A stretch of DNA of 64,000 nt, from positions 62,001-126,000 of the forward strand of contig NZ_JAUSWH010000008.1 of assembly GCF_030815125.1 (NCBI RefSeq), read 5' to 3'. The translations under genes and the position numbers were made by a program. The DNA comes from Allorhizobium paknamense. Its GTDB lineage: Bacteria; Pseudomonadota; Alphaproteobacteria; Rhizobiales; Rhizobiaceae. Shown here one piece after another: positions 27,450 through 35,661 of this stretch. The notes under the pieces are model-generated. The model saw only the letters and a program-made list of their open reading frames with translations. It was not told the origin of the DNA and searched no databases. Numbering within the stretch: position 1 is the stretch's first letter; each line of letters opens with the position of its first letter.

Positions 27450-28262
27450 ATGGGGCAAACCGGCGCGATGATGGTGACTGCGGATGTGGCGCTGCCAGCA
27501 GCGGCCATGGTCGGTGCGGCACGGGCGCTTGGCATCCTTTCGATTTTTCCGATCTTTTCGCTCTTCAATATCGCGGGCATCCTGCGCTTTGGGCTGGCGA
27601 TCGGTCTTTCGGGGCCAGCCGTCAGCTTTGCCTTTTCGGTTCTTACCAAGGGCCAGACCAGCTATTTCGATCTTGGCGCGCTTTCGCTCAAGGAGTTTTG
27701 CGTCGGTGCACTGGTGGGGGCAGGTCTCGGGCTTCCTTTCTGGGCGGCGCAAGCCGCGGGTGACATGACGGATGTTTATCGCGGCGCCAACGCCGCCAAT
27801 CTCTTCGATCAGGTGAATGCGCTGGAAACGACGCCGCTGGGGCAGATATTGCTGTCTGCGGCCCTCATGCTGTTCGTGGCGGGCGGCGGCGTGGTCGATC
27901 TTGTGGCGATTTTCTACCGTTCATTCACGTTTTGGCCCCTTCTGGTCATGCAGCCCGCCTTTCCGGGGGACGGTCTCGCCATCATTCTCGATCTGTTTGC
28001 TCTCCTGTTTCGGCTGGGTGCTGTTTTGGCCTCGCCCTTCATCATTCTGACCTGTGTGCTGGAACTGTCGATTGCCTTTGTCAGCCGCTCGGCGCGGCAG
28101 TTTTCCGTCAATGACAGCCTTGCCACCTTCAAGAACCTCGCGGTTTTCCTCATTCTGATCGTCTATGTGGTGTTCATCGCCAGCTATATGAAAGAGGCTT
28201 GGCAGGCGGGATTTGCCGATATAAGGGCGATTTTCGATACGGTGTTGCATGGCCAAGAATGA
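27450..28262 (+). CDS. sctT: T3SS export-gate protein SctT (RhcT)
   Basis: A 270-aa FliR-family protein with about six membrane helices. Family landmarks are the ALGILSIFPIFSLFNIAG start, KEFCVGALVGAGLGLPFWAA and GDMTDVYRGANAANLFD. It completes the SctRST gate. It overlaps sctU by 14 bases. Confidence 0.93.
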   Translation: MGQTGAMMVTADVALPAAAMVGAARALGILSIFPIFSLFNIAGILRFGLAIGLSGPAVSFAFSVLTKGQTSYFDLGALSLKEFCVGALVGAGLGLPFWAAQAAGDMTDVYRGANAANLFDQVNALETTPLGQILLSAALMLFVAGGGVVDLVAIFYRSFTFWPLLVMQPAFPGDGLAIILDLFALLFRLGAVLASPFIILTCVLELSIAFVSRSARQFSVNDSLATFKNLAVFLILIVYVVFIASYMKEAWQAGFADIRAIFDTVLHGQE

Positions 28263-29046
28263 CGATACCGAAGAAAAATCATTGCCGCCCAGCCAGGTGA
28301 AGCTGAACAGGCTGCGGCGTGAAGGTCAGGTGCCGCGCTCCAAGGATCTGCCGCTGGCGCTCTCTCTTCTGGTGGTGACAGGCTATATTTTCTGGACCTT
28401 TCCGACCTTTCTCAGGCAAATGTCGGAAAGCTTCGATTTCATGCTGATGGCGGCCCGGCAGACCGATCCCTCCGAGGCGGTGATGATGGCCTTGCCACAG
28501 GCGGGCGCTGCCGCCTTTCAGATGATCTGGCCATGCCTGCTTCTGGCCTGGGGCATGGTCCTGCTGATCTCGATTGCCGATGCCCAGGGCTTTCCTGTGG
28601 CCATGAAGAACATGGCGCCCGATTTCAACCGCCTCAATCCGACCGAGGGTTTGAAGAAGATCTTTTCTCTCTCCAGTCTCTCCGAGTTCGTCAAAGGCTT
28701 TCTCAAGCTAGTTCTGCTCGCCATTGGCGGTGGCGGGGCAACGCTTTATTTCATGAATGCAGTGTTCTGGTCGCCGATCTGCGGGGAAAGTTGCGCCCTC
28801 ACATCCGGTATTCGCTTTATCGGCACGTTGCTGGTGATCGGGGCGCTCATTCTGCTGCTGTTTGCCTTTGCCGATATTCGCCTGTCCCGGGCGCTGTTCC
28901 GGTGGGAGCATCGCATGACCAAGACAGAAGCGCGGCGTGAGCAGAAGGATACACAGGGCGATCCGAAGATCAAATCCGCACGCCGCCAGATCGGCGCGGA
29001 AATGCGAAACGCCCCGCCCCGAAAAGAACGACCGTCGTCCGAATAG
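28249..29046 (+). CDS. sctU: T3SS export-gate switch protein SctU (RhcU), C-terminally truncated
   Basis: 265 aa. The N-terminal region and four membrane helices match FlhB/SctU (PPSQVKLNRLRREGQVPRSK; LNPTEGLKKIFSLSSLSEFV; TKTEARREQKDTQGDPKIKS). Normal SctU is about 340-360 aa and continues through the linker into a cytoplasmic domain with the self-cleaving NPTH loop, which controls substrate switching. Here the chain ends about 20 residues after GDPKIKS with the unrelated tail PPRKERPSSE, and NPTH is absent in every frame downstream. The TAG stop is made by the first bases of a dispersed repeat (29045). This looks like loss of the cleaved domain; without it export-switch function would be impaired or altered. 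Confidence 0.88.
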   Translation: MAKNDDTEEKSLPPSQVKLNRLRREGQVPRSKDLPLALSLLVVTGYIFWTFPTFLRQMSESFDFMLMAARQTDPSEAVMMALPQAGAAAFQMIWPCLLLAWGMVLLISIADAQGFPVAMKNMAPDFNRLNPTEGLKKIFSLSSLSEFVKGFLKLVLLAIGGGGATLYFMNAVFWSPICGESCALTSGIRFIGTLLVIGALILLLFAFADIRLSRALFRWEHRMTKTEARREQKDTQGDPKIKSARRQIGAEMRNAPPRKERPSSE

Positions 29047-29092
29047 AGCATTTCCAGGAAAAGTGGAATCCGGTTTTCCGTCCGGAAATGCG
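29045..29092 (+). repeat. AGAGCATTT-family dispersed repeat, copy 3
   Basis: Reads AGAGCATTTCCAGGAAAAGT, then CGGTTTTCCGTCCGGAAATG. It overlaps the sctU stop codon. Confidence 0.85.
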
Positions 29093-29107
29093 TAAAAACA
29101 AAAGCTT

Positions 29108-29146
29108 AGAGCATTTCCAGGAAAAGTGGAATCCGGTTTTCCGCTG
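29108..29146 (+). repeat. AGAGCATTT-family dispersed repeat, copy 4 (partial)
   Basis: Identical to the first ~37 bases of copy 3, in tandem 63 bp later; the 3' palindrome half is missing. Confidence 0.85.
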
Positions 29147-29180
29147 ACGATACGTCAACATCGGCTGACTTGTATCAAAG

Positions 29181-29215
29181 AATATGCCCGGCGAGCTGGG
29201 CTCACCGGGCATATT
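29181..29215. terminator. Bidirectional hairpin terminator
   Basis: Stem AATATGCCCGGCGAG / CTCACCGGGCATATT (one mismatch) followed by a T-run; it lies between convergent sctU and the harpin-like gene. Confidence 0.85.
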
Positions 29216-29235
29216 TTTTAAGCTTGGTGTCTTTT

Positions 29236-30396
29236 TTACTGCTGCGTGCCGTTGAGCTTGGAGGTCAATGCCTGCAGCAACTCCGTCAGCAGCGATTGCA
29301 GATCGGACTGGCCAGAGTCTTTTGTCTGGTCATTGTTTTCGCCGGTTGAGCCGTCGCCGGTTTTGTTGCCTGAGCTTTGATCCAGCTTGCCGCCGAACAG
29401 CACGGTCAGAATATCCTTCAGCAGGGATTTCATATCGCTGTCGAGGTTCTTCGTGGCGGCGCTGCTGTCCACCAGATCGGAGACCATGGACGAAATCGAC
29501 TGGTCGCCGCTTGTCGAAGATGAATCGTTTGAGCTCGTGTTTTCGCTGCCTGAGGTTTCATCGCCGCTTGTGGTGGAAGACGCGCTATCCTGCTGTTTCT
29601 GCTGAAGAAGCGTCAAAAGTTCCTTCAACAGCTTCTTGATGTCGGGATCGAGCGTGCTGCTGCCATTGCTATTGCCGAAAATCTTGTCGATGAGCTTGTC
29701 GATATCATCGCCAACCGATGAATTGTTGCTGGAATCGCTGCTGCCGCTGCCACTTCCGTTGCCGGTGGACTGTTCGCTGCCGCTGCTCTTGTTGCCGGTC
29801 AGCATGGAGAGGATTTGCTCCAGAAGGGAGACGAGGGAGGAGTCCATGCCGGAATTTTCCGCAGCACTCTTCAGCTTGTCGGAAAGCGCACTCAGATCGC
29901 TATCGCCGGAGCCTGATCCCGAGCCGGTCGTGCTGTCCGAACCCGAACCCGAACCCGAACCGGAGCCAGAACCAGAACCGCTCGTGCCACTCTTGCCGCC
30001 CATTTCCATCATCAGCAGCACCAGCATCATGGCCAGAAGCTCCTGCTTCGACGTGGCCTGGCTGTCCTTGGTGTCCGACCCATTCTTGTCGGTTCCGTCG
30101 CTCTTGTTCGTGCTGTCGTTCTGGCCGGTCTGCTTGTCGCCTTGAAGAAGCGCGATCAGTTGTTGCAGAAGATCGGCGATTTTCTGGTCGGTGCTGCTGG
30201 CGCCGTTAGTTTGCGAGGGAACGTAGGATGAAAGCTGTACCCCGCCGGTCTTGCTCTCATCGAAGGGCGAAACCTTGCGGGTTGGCTGGTCCTGCGACGG
30301 CAAGGTCAAGGACAATGTGTTGTCGCCATCGCCAAGCGTGCGATCATTGCCCAGACGATTAAGATCCAGAGATTGCTGCAAATTGACATCTAACAT
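29236..30396 (-). CDS. Harpin-like Ser/Gly-rich protein with repeated leucine helices
   Basis: 386 aa from ATG 30396 (GGAGAG 4 nt upstream). It has no cysteine, no tryptophan and no signal peptide. Low-complexity Ser/Gly/Asp/Thr linkers, including a long alternating SG tract (about 137-164), separate six short leucine-rich helices: about 72-85 (KIADLLQQLIALLQ), 117-132, 185-199 (SLVSLLEQILSML), 250-264 (DIKKLLKELLTLL), 320-334 and 363-377 (DLQSLLTELLQAL). This is the composition of T3SS harpins such as HrpZ, Hpa1 and PopA, and its site beside sctV supports a secreted accessory. I see no homology to NopX or HrpF. The function is inferred. Confidence 0.7.
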   Translation of the reverse strand: MLDVNLQQSLDLNRLGNDRTLGDGDNTLSLTLPSQDQPTRKVSPFDESKTGGVQLSSYVPSQTNGASSTDQKIADLLQQLIALLQGDKQTGQNDSTNKSDGTDKNGSDTKDSQATSKQELLAMMLVLLMMEMGGKSGTSGSGSGSGSGSGSGSDSTTGSGSGSGDSDLSALSDKLKSAAENSGMDSSLVSLLEQILSMLTGNKSSGSEQSTGNGSGSGSSDSSNNSSVGDDIDKLIDKIFGNSNGSSTLDPDIKKLLKELLTLLQQKQQDSASSTTSGDETSGSENTSSNDSSSTSGDQSISSMVSDLVDSSAATKNLDSDMKSLLKDILTVLFGGKLDQSSGNKTGDGSTGENNDQTKDSGQSDLQSLLTELLQALTSKLNGTQQ

Positions 30397-30457
30397 CGGT
30401 CTCTCCACGTTGAGGCCAGTCCCCGGCCGTTGTTATCCTTCACCTGCCCGCAAAGGG

Positions 30458-32368
30458 TCAGGCTGCACGCTCACTGCCTCTGCCGATCGTCGCGACGATC
30501 TGGCAGGTGATGTCCTGTTCGATCTCATCCACCGCCAGCACGGGGATGATGCAATTCCGTCCAGCCAGCATGGACTGGGCAGCTATCCGCACATGGCTTG
30601 CCACCACCAAGACCGGATCGACGCCGCGCTGATTGGCCTCTTCCAGCGCTTTGCGAACCTGATCGGCCAAGTGTTGCGCCCGGCTGTTCAGCCGGTTCTT
30701 GCTATCGGGATCAGCCAGAAAGCGCTCCCAGTCCGGCGACAGCGCCAGAGTGGGCAGGACGCCGTTCCGATCCAGAAGAGCGTAGGCGATCTGGTGGCTC
30801 AGCCTGTCGCGCGCCTTTTCGGCAAGGGCGTCCGGTTCAAGCGCACCGGCGTCGCTGAGCAAAACTTCAAGCAGACTGCGCGGCTGCGAGAGCGTCACAC
30901 CGGCATCCAGGAGACGGCGCACCACCGCTACGATGGTGAGAGGCGGAACCTGAGCCCGCACATCTGCGGCCAGCTTTCCAAGCCGTGGCTCCAGGCCCGT
31001 CAGCCATTGTGCGGCATCGTCGACGCTGAAGATCGCTCCGACATGGCGGCGGACGATCCGCACCATATCCTCGGCAATGAGGTCTATGGACCGGCCTTCT
31101 TCGCAGCGGATCAGGCCTGCCGGAACATTTTCCACCTGCACATGGATCAGGTTGTCGCCCATGCGTTCATCGATGTTGAAGGTGGGCACCGTCACGGCCA
31201 CGCCTGCAATTCTTGCCGCGCGCCGGATACGGCTTTCGATCTCCGCCCCGAGATTGGCAGCGTCCAGACGGAGAAAGGCGTTGGGTGACAGGGTCGCCAT
31301 GACCGGATCGCCGTATTTGGCGCGATCCAGAGGCTGGTGCTGCTGCGCCGGGTCTTCATTCGCGGGCGGTTGCCAGCCCGGTCGTAGCTCGGCCTGTCTC
31401 CGCCGATAGGCTGTCATGCCTGCGGCGGCTGCCAGCAGCAGGCCGATCGGCAGCAGGACGGCGGCGGGGAAGCCTGGAACCACGCCGAGCCCCAGTAACA
31501 GAAAAGCCGCAACGCCCAGGGCACGGGGGTGTCTGGACAATTGCCGCCCGATATCGGAACCGAGACTGCCGCTGCTTTCATCCGCAACGCGGGTGACAAC
31601 CGCACCTGCGGCCACTGCCATCAGCATGGAGGGGATTTGCGACACCAACCCGTCGCCAATGGACAGCAGCGAATAGAGATGGGCTGACTGCGAGAAGGAC
31701 ATGCCGTGCTGAAAAATGCCGATGGCAAGGCCGCCGATCAGATTGACGGCAACCACCACGAGACCGGCGATGGCATCGCCCTTCACAAAGCGCAGCGCGC
31801 CGTCCATCGCGCCGAAAAACTGGCTTTCCTTTTCCAGTTGCTGGCGTCTTTTTTGCGCAGCCTCCGCCGTGATGTGGCCATTGCGCAGGTCGCTGTCGAT
31901 GGCAAGCTGTTTGCCGGGCATGGCGTCCAGCGTGAAACGCGCACCAACTTCGGCGATGCGCTCCGCGCCTTTGGTGACGACGATGAACTGAACCAGGGCG
32001 ACGATCAGGAACACCACCAGCCCGACGACCAGATTTCCGGCAACGACGACAGAACCGAAGGCGTGAATGATATCCCCGGCGTGACCTTCGGCCAGCACCA
32101 GCCGGGTGGAGGAAATCGTCAGGGCCAGACGGAAGACGGTGGCAATGAGGATGACAGCCGGAAAGGTGGAAATTTCCAGCACGTTCTTGAGGTAAAGCGT
32201 GGTGATCAGCACCACCAGCGCGAAGGACAGGTTGAAGGCGATTAGGATATCGATCAGGAGCGGCGGCAATGGCAGCACCATCATCGAGACCATGACCACG
32301 AAGAAGACGGCGAACAGCACGTCGGTCCGGCGCGAGAGGGCTTCAAGGGTTTTGGACGATGTGCGCAT
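30458..32368 (-). CDS. sctV: T3SS export apparatus protein SctV (RhcV)
   Basis: A 636-aa FlhA/LcrD-family protein. The N-terminal half has about seven to eight membrane helices and the family block LDAMPGKQLAIDSDLRNGHI plus GAMDGALRFVKGDAIAGL. The C-terminal cytoplasmic domain (from about 330) forms the nonameric ring that receives substrates and chaperones. It is a little shorter than typical SctV (about 690), mostly in the cytoplasmic linker. The start overlaps the stop of sctD (ATGA). Intact, unlike sctU. Confidence 0.93.
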   Translation of the reverse strand: MRTSSKTLEALSRRTDVLFAVFFVVMVSMMVLPLPPLLIDILIAFNLSFALVVLITTLYLKNVLEISTFPAVILIATVFRLALTISSTRLVLAEGHAGDIIHAFGSVVVAGNLVVGLVVFLIVALVQFIVVTKGAERIAEVGARFTLDAMPGKQLAIDSDLRNGHITAEAAQKRRQQLEKESQFFGAMDGALRFVKGDAIAGLVVVAVNLIGGLAIGIFQHGMSFSQSAHLYSLLSIGDGLVSQIPSMLMAVAAGAVVTRVADESSGSLGSDIGRQLSRHPRALGVAAFLLLGLGVVPGFPAAVLLPIGLLLAAAAGMTAYRRRQAELRPGWQPPANEDPAQQHQPLDRAKYGDPVMATLSPNAFLRLDAANLGAEIESRIRRAARIAGVAVTVPTFNIDERMGDNLIHVQVENVPAGLIRCEEGRSIDLIAEDMVRIVRRHVGAIFSVDDAAQWLTGLEPRLGKLAADVRAQVPPLTIVAVVRRLLDAGVTLSQPRSLLEVLLSDAGALEPDALAEKARDRLSHQIAYALLDRNGVLPTLALSPDWERFLADPDSKNRLNSRAQHLADQVRKALEEANQRGVDPVLVVASHVRIAAQSMLAGRNCIIPVLAVDEIEQDITCQIVATIGRGSERAA

Positions 32369-33366
32369 CAGCGGAGCCTCGCCTGTTCGGGGTGGGGCAT
32401 CAGGCGCAGGCTGACATTGGTGTCTGCAGAGCCCTGCGTCCTGCCGAATGGAACGAGCTCGACCGAGGCTTCGTGGGCAAGGCGAATGGCCTGATCCTGA
32501 ATGGCCTGCAACCGCCAGCCGCCTGGCAGAAGATCGCCCTCCCGGTAGCGCTTGCCATCGGTGCCGACGATGAATTTCATGGGTTGATAGCCAACTGCTG
32601 CCACGAAACCCTGCAAGCCGGAGGTCAATTGCGTCTGGTCGACGACCGGCAGCGGGCTTCGGCGCGAAATGGTCCTGATGATGTCGGCAAGGCGGGCCTT
32701 GTCCTCAAGGCGCAGTCTCACGTCGGGTCGACCGATGGTGATGCGGTCCTCTGCCGTCTCTACCGTGACCTGATCGGGTAAGTGGGCCAAACGCAGCGAC
32801 TGGCTGATTTCCGCAGCCACGGCGCTGGCAGGGAGATCTTCACGAGATGACGCGATAGGCATGATCTGGCGCTGTGGCGTATCATCCGGTCCGCTGAGGG
32901 TGCCCGCAAGCAGGAGCAGCGCGGCGGTAAACAGCAAGCAGGCCGCCATGACATGCCGCTTCTTTCTGAAACCTCTGCCTTTTTGATGGAAGCCTGAGGC
33001 AGGTAGCCTGCATTCCACATCCTGAAAGGACAGTGCTGCACCGATAGGCCATGCCGCTGGTTCTCCAGGCTTCAACAAATGCCCATCGAGCATAACGCCG
33101 TCCTGCAATGCTTCGACATTCCAGGTCTGGCCGTTATCGGCGCGCTGCATCAGGAAGGTCTGTGCCGATGCAATGCCAATGATGACAATGTCACAGTCTG
33201 CGCTGCCACCTATGACGAGCCGGTCCGCCTCAAGGGTAAAGCGGCTTTCGCGCCCCTGCCGGTGGATCAGCAATTGTTCGGACATGGAAGGCACGACTGT
33301 ACCGGACGCGGCGGAAACCGCGGACGTGATCCTGCCTGGAAGAGGGCTGACAAAAGCAGAGGGCAT
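32368..33366 (-). CDS. sctD: T3SS inner-membrane ring protein SctD (YscD-like)
   Basis: 332 aa with the SctD order: an N-terminal FHA-like cytoplasmic domain (LVIGGSADCDIVI; LDGHLLKPGEPAAWPIGAAL), one membrane helix after a basic stretch (KKRHVMAACLLFTAALLLLAG), and a periplasmic ring-building part. Rhizobial T3SS commonly have a YscD homologue of this size. The start is unsure: ATG 33366 has no clear ribosome site, and ATG 33285 (MSEQLLIHRQG) is an alternative that fits the FHA start better. Confidence 0.75.
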   Translation of the reverse strand: MPSAFVSPLPGRITSAVSAASGTVVPSMSEQLLIHRQGRESRFTLEADRLVIGGSADCDIVIIGIASAQTFLMQRADNGQTWNVEALQDGVMLDGHLLKPGEPAAWPIGAALSFQDVECRLPASGFHQKGRGFRKKRHVMAACLLFTAALLLLAGTLSGPDDTPQRQIMPIASSREDLPASAVAAEISQSLRLAHLPDQVTVETAEDRITIGRPDVRLRLEDKARLADIIRTISRRSPLPVVDQTQLTSGLQGFVAAVGYQPMKFIVGTDGKRYREGDLLPGGWRLQAIQDQAIRLAHEASVELVPFGRTQGSADTNVSLRLMPHPEQARLR

Positions 33367-33428
33367 GGATTTAAACAGTCCAAATGAAGTTGAACGCGGC
33401 TCGACGGTGATTTTCTAATGAAAAGGAA

Positions 33429-33455
33429 GGCGGAACATCCGGAAATGCTCCGCCA
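33429..33455. other. Hairpin between needle candidate and sctD
   Basis: Arms GGCGGAACAT / AATGCTCCGCC (one mismatch) a few bases after the needle stop on the minus strand, without a strong T-run. It may raise needle transcript level relative to sctD-sctV. Confidence 0.5.
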
Positions 33456-33464
33456 TGCCAGATA

Positions 33465-33641
33465 TCAGCCGGGGCTGATCTTCTTGATGGCGTTGGCAAC
33501 GCCGTTGATCTTGGTGATCTCTGTTGCAACCTTCAAGCTTTGCTCAGTTGCTTCATTTTGAGCCGATTTGAACTGGCTGATCGCCGAAGAGACGCCCGCA
33601 TCAAGCGTAGAAGTTGAACTGTTGTTTGTTGATGTCGCCAT
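33465..33641 (-). CDS. 58-aa T3SS needle/pilus candidate (SctF/NopA-like)
   Basis: Starts ATG 33641 with GAGGAG upstream on the minus strand. The sequence begins MATSTNNSSTSTLDAGVSSA and ends VANAIKKISPG. A Ser/Thr-rich N-terminus is followed by one long amphipathic helix (ISQFKSAQNEATEQSLKVAT onward) with no cysteine or signal. This matches the size and look of SctF needle subunits or NopA/HrpA-like pilins. It is the first gene of the minus T3SS operon (needle-sctD-sctV). Homology is too weak to claim from sequence alone, so the role is inferred from size, helix and position. Confidence 0.6.
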   Translation of the reverse strand: MATSTNNSSTSTLDAGVSSAISQFKSAQNEATEQSLKVATEITKINGVANAIKKISPG

Positions 33642-33898
33642 AGAGTAGCTCCTCTGTGCTGTGGCAGTTGAGAGCTTATTTATTTCAGAATAAATTTCAA
33701 CTGCCTGGTTAAATATTGGTAAACATATAATTTTCTAAACTTCGTTTTTAAAAGAAACATGACAGTCTTGACGACGTTATTTGTTATATTATTAATTCAT
33801 TGATTTCTGAATATTAGCGTTTACCATTTATTGACCATCTTCTTCACATTTTTACGGGCTGCCTGTACAAGGCTTCTGTATTTAACGGAGCATGATCC
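33642..33898. promoter_or_regulatory. AT-rich divergent promoter region of the T3SS locus
   Basis: 257 bp of distinctly AT-rich DNA between the needle candidate (minus) and rhcC1 (plus). It must carry promoters for both arms. No obvious inverted repeat or tts-like box is seen. Confidence 0.5.
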
Positions 33899-34447
33899 AT
33901 GCGTAGTGTCCTGACAGTCTTTCTTGCTGCCGTTGCGATCTTTCAGGCTCGTCCGATGTATGCGGAACCGGAAACTTTGCGACTAAAGGTGATTTCGGAG
34001 CCGCTGCGGGAGGTGGTCGATACGCTTTCCTATATGTCCGGCCTACCGGTGAGCGTCGTTGGAACACTCGATGGCCGTGTGGAGGGCTGGACACTGGAGG
34101 CTGCCGGGGGGCTGGACGCTTTCGCGCGCCTGGGCGCCGATTATCGGCTTTTCGTGGCCTATGATGGCAGCCGCATCATCGTTGCGGCGAGGGACAATCT
34201 TTCCACCCGGCTTTTCGATGGCCATATGATGAATTGGAACAGTGCGCAAAGTCTCGTCAGAGCGCTCTATCCGGTACTTCCTGAGGATGCGCTGCAGAAG
34301 GATAAGGCCAGCGGGATGATCGTTCTGCGTGGCCCTGATACGGTGGTGAAAGCCATCGCAGAGGTGCTGAGCCGGCCCGATGATCGGGATATTCAGGTTA
34401 TTCGCAGTGGACATGTTCAGGTCGTGAAACCCGGAAGCCAGAGCTGA
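33899..34447 (+). CDS. rhcC1: T3SS secretin N-domain protein RhcC1 (NolW-like)
   Basis: 182 aa with a signal peptide (about 1-22, ending YA-EP). It has an N0-like opening (ETLRLKVISEPLREVVDTLS) and an N1-like ring domain (NSAQSLVRALYPVLPEDALQ; GMIVLRGPDTVVKAIAEVLS), but no secretin beta-barrel. Rhizobial T3SS split SctC into RhcC1 (N-domain) and RhcC2 (channel), and this is the first half. GGAG lies 8 nt before ATG 33899. No RhcC2 exists in this window. Confidence 0.8.
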   Translation: MRSVLTVFLAAVAIFQARPMYAEPETLRLKVISEPLREVVDTLSYMSGLPVSVVGTLDGRVEGWTLEAAGGLDAFARLGADYRLFVAYDGSRIIVAARDNLSTRLFDGHMMNWNSAQSLVRALYPVLPEDALQKDKASGMIVLRGPDTVVKAIAEVLSRPDDRDIQVIRSGHVQVVKPGSQS

Positions 34448-34449
34448 GC

Positions 34450-34860
34450 ATGGGATTTGAGGCTGAATGGCAGGCTTTACTGAAGATCCGCCGCTCAAGG
34501 GCGGATAATCGCCGCCGTGCCTTTTCCGTTGCAGAAAGGGCTTTGCAGGAGACGGCTCTTGCCGTTCAACACAATCAGACGGAAACGGAAAAGGCAGCGC
34601 AAGCGCTTGATGAGGCGGGCTTGGGTCATATGGCCGAGGCTGGCATCAGCTTTTCCGGTGAAAGCCTGAAAAACCTGGCTGCAAGGCAGGAGGTTTGCCG
34701 CGCGCGGGAGCTGGATTGTCATCAAGACCGGCTTCAATTGCAGGCGGCTTTGCTGGCGCGTCAGGATGATCTTGCCGCAGCACGCCAGGAACTGCACCAG
34801 GCGGAGCGGAAACTGATCTTGACCGAAGAAGCCCTGGATCTCGTGAAGCAATTGCGCTGA
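34450..34860 (+). CDS. sctO: T3SS stalk protein SctO (YscO/FliJ-like)
   Basis: A 136-aa, almost entirely coiled-coil protein, rich in Glu/Gln/Ala/Arg (ARQEVCRARELDCHQDRLQL; LAAARQELHQAERKLILTEE). Length and composition match SctO/FliJ, which inserts in the ATPase hexamer and links it to SctV. It follows rhcC1 after 2 bp. In most loci sctO sits next to sctN, so this position is unusual. Call by fold and context. Confidence 0.65.
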   Translation: MGFEAEWQALLKIRRSRADNRRRAFSVAERALQETALAVQHNQTETEKAAQALDEAGLGHMAEAGISFSGESLKNLAARQEVCRARELDCHQDRLQLQAALLARQDDLAAARQELHQAERKLILTEEALDLVKQLR

Positions 34861-34960
34861 TCCTTTTCCAATCCCGCGTCTGTCTTTTCGTGATAAAAGT
34901 CAAAGACCTTACAAAAAAAAGCATGTGGTCCAGCGACGGATTTCCGGCTTTTATCCGTTA

Positions 34961-34992
34961 AACCGCAACTACGCTTTTCCTGGAAATGCTCT
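34961..34992 (-). repeat. AGAGCATTT-family dispersed repeat, copy 5 (partial)
   Basis: On minus it reads AGAGCATTTCCAGGAAAAGC and ends in CGGTT. It lies between the T3SS locus and the ECF sigma operon. Confidence 0.7.
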
Positions 34993-35076
34993 AAAAGTCA
35001 TCGTCTCACTTTGCTCGGGGAGAGGTTTGAGCGCTCTTGTCATTGGAACGAGACAACAGTCCGGAGCGCCTGCGTC

Positions 35077-35661
35077 ATGCCGCATGAACTGATGCAGAAA
35101 GATCCTGACATCGACCTGGTGAAGGCCGTCGGGGAGGGGGATGCGGCAGCTCTTCGCCGTATGGTGGAGCGGAAACTGCCTCGCGTTCTGTCACTCGCCC
35201 GGCATGTTTTGGGCGATGCAGCAGAGGCAGAGGATGTTGCCCAGGAGACCTTTCTGCGTATCTGGCGTCATGCGCCAAAATGGAAGCCTGGACAGGCCCG
35301 GTTCGACACCTGGATGCATCGCGTGACGTTGAACCTGTGTTATGACCGGCTGCGCAAGCGCCGCGAACGGCCCATGGCGCTCCCGCCGGAACAGGTGGAT
35401 GAAGGCCCCTTGCCGGATGCGCATCTCCTGGGACAGGACAGCGATGAGCGGCGTATGCAGGCAGCGCTGCAACGTATCGCGCCAAGGCAAAGAGAGGCGA
35501 TCGTGCTGGTTTATTATCAGGACCTTTCGAACCGCGATGCGGCCGAGGCCATGAATATCACGGTGGAGGCTTTGGAAAGCCTGCTTTCAAGGGGAAGGCG
35601 CTCCCTGCAAGGGCTGCTGCAGCGAGACGACGAGGATTTGGACAAGGAGAGTGATGTATGA
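35077..35661 (+). CDS. ECF-type RNA polymerase sigma factor
   Basis: A 194-aa sigma-70 family extracytoplasmic-function factor. Region 2 is HVLGDAAEAEDVAQETFLRI with the DNA-melting WMHRVTLNLCYDRLRKRRER stretch; region 4 is AIVLVYYQDLSNRDAAEAMN with the HTH and SLLSRGRRSLQGLL. I favour ATG 35077 (GGAG 12 nt upstream); ATG 35092 is also possible. The next gene starts inside its stop (ATGA), and a single-TM protein plus a metal-sensor-like protein follow, a common sigma/anti-sigma/sensor layout. Confidence 0.88.
   Translation: MPHELMQKDPDIDLVKAVGEGDAAALRRMVERKLPRVLSLARHVLGDAAEAEDVAQETFLRIWRHAPKWKPGQARFDTWMHRVTLNLCYDRLRKRRERPMALPPEQVDEGPLPDAHLLGQDSDERRMQAALQRIAPRQREAIVLVYYQDLSNRDAAEAMNITVEALESLLSRGRRSLQGLLQRDDEDLDKESDV

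Noticed and set aside
29047..29235. Possible frameshifted remainder of sctU with NPTH
   Set aside because: All three forward frames after the stop were read; only repeat and terminator sequence is present, no NPTH or FlhB-like text.
33899..34447. Complete secretin gene
   Set aside because: The frame ends after the N1-like domain; no beta-barrel secretin domain follows, so it is only the RhcC1 half.
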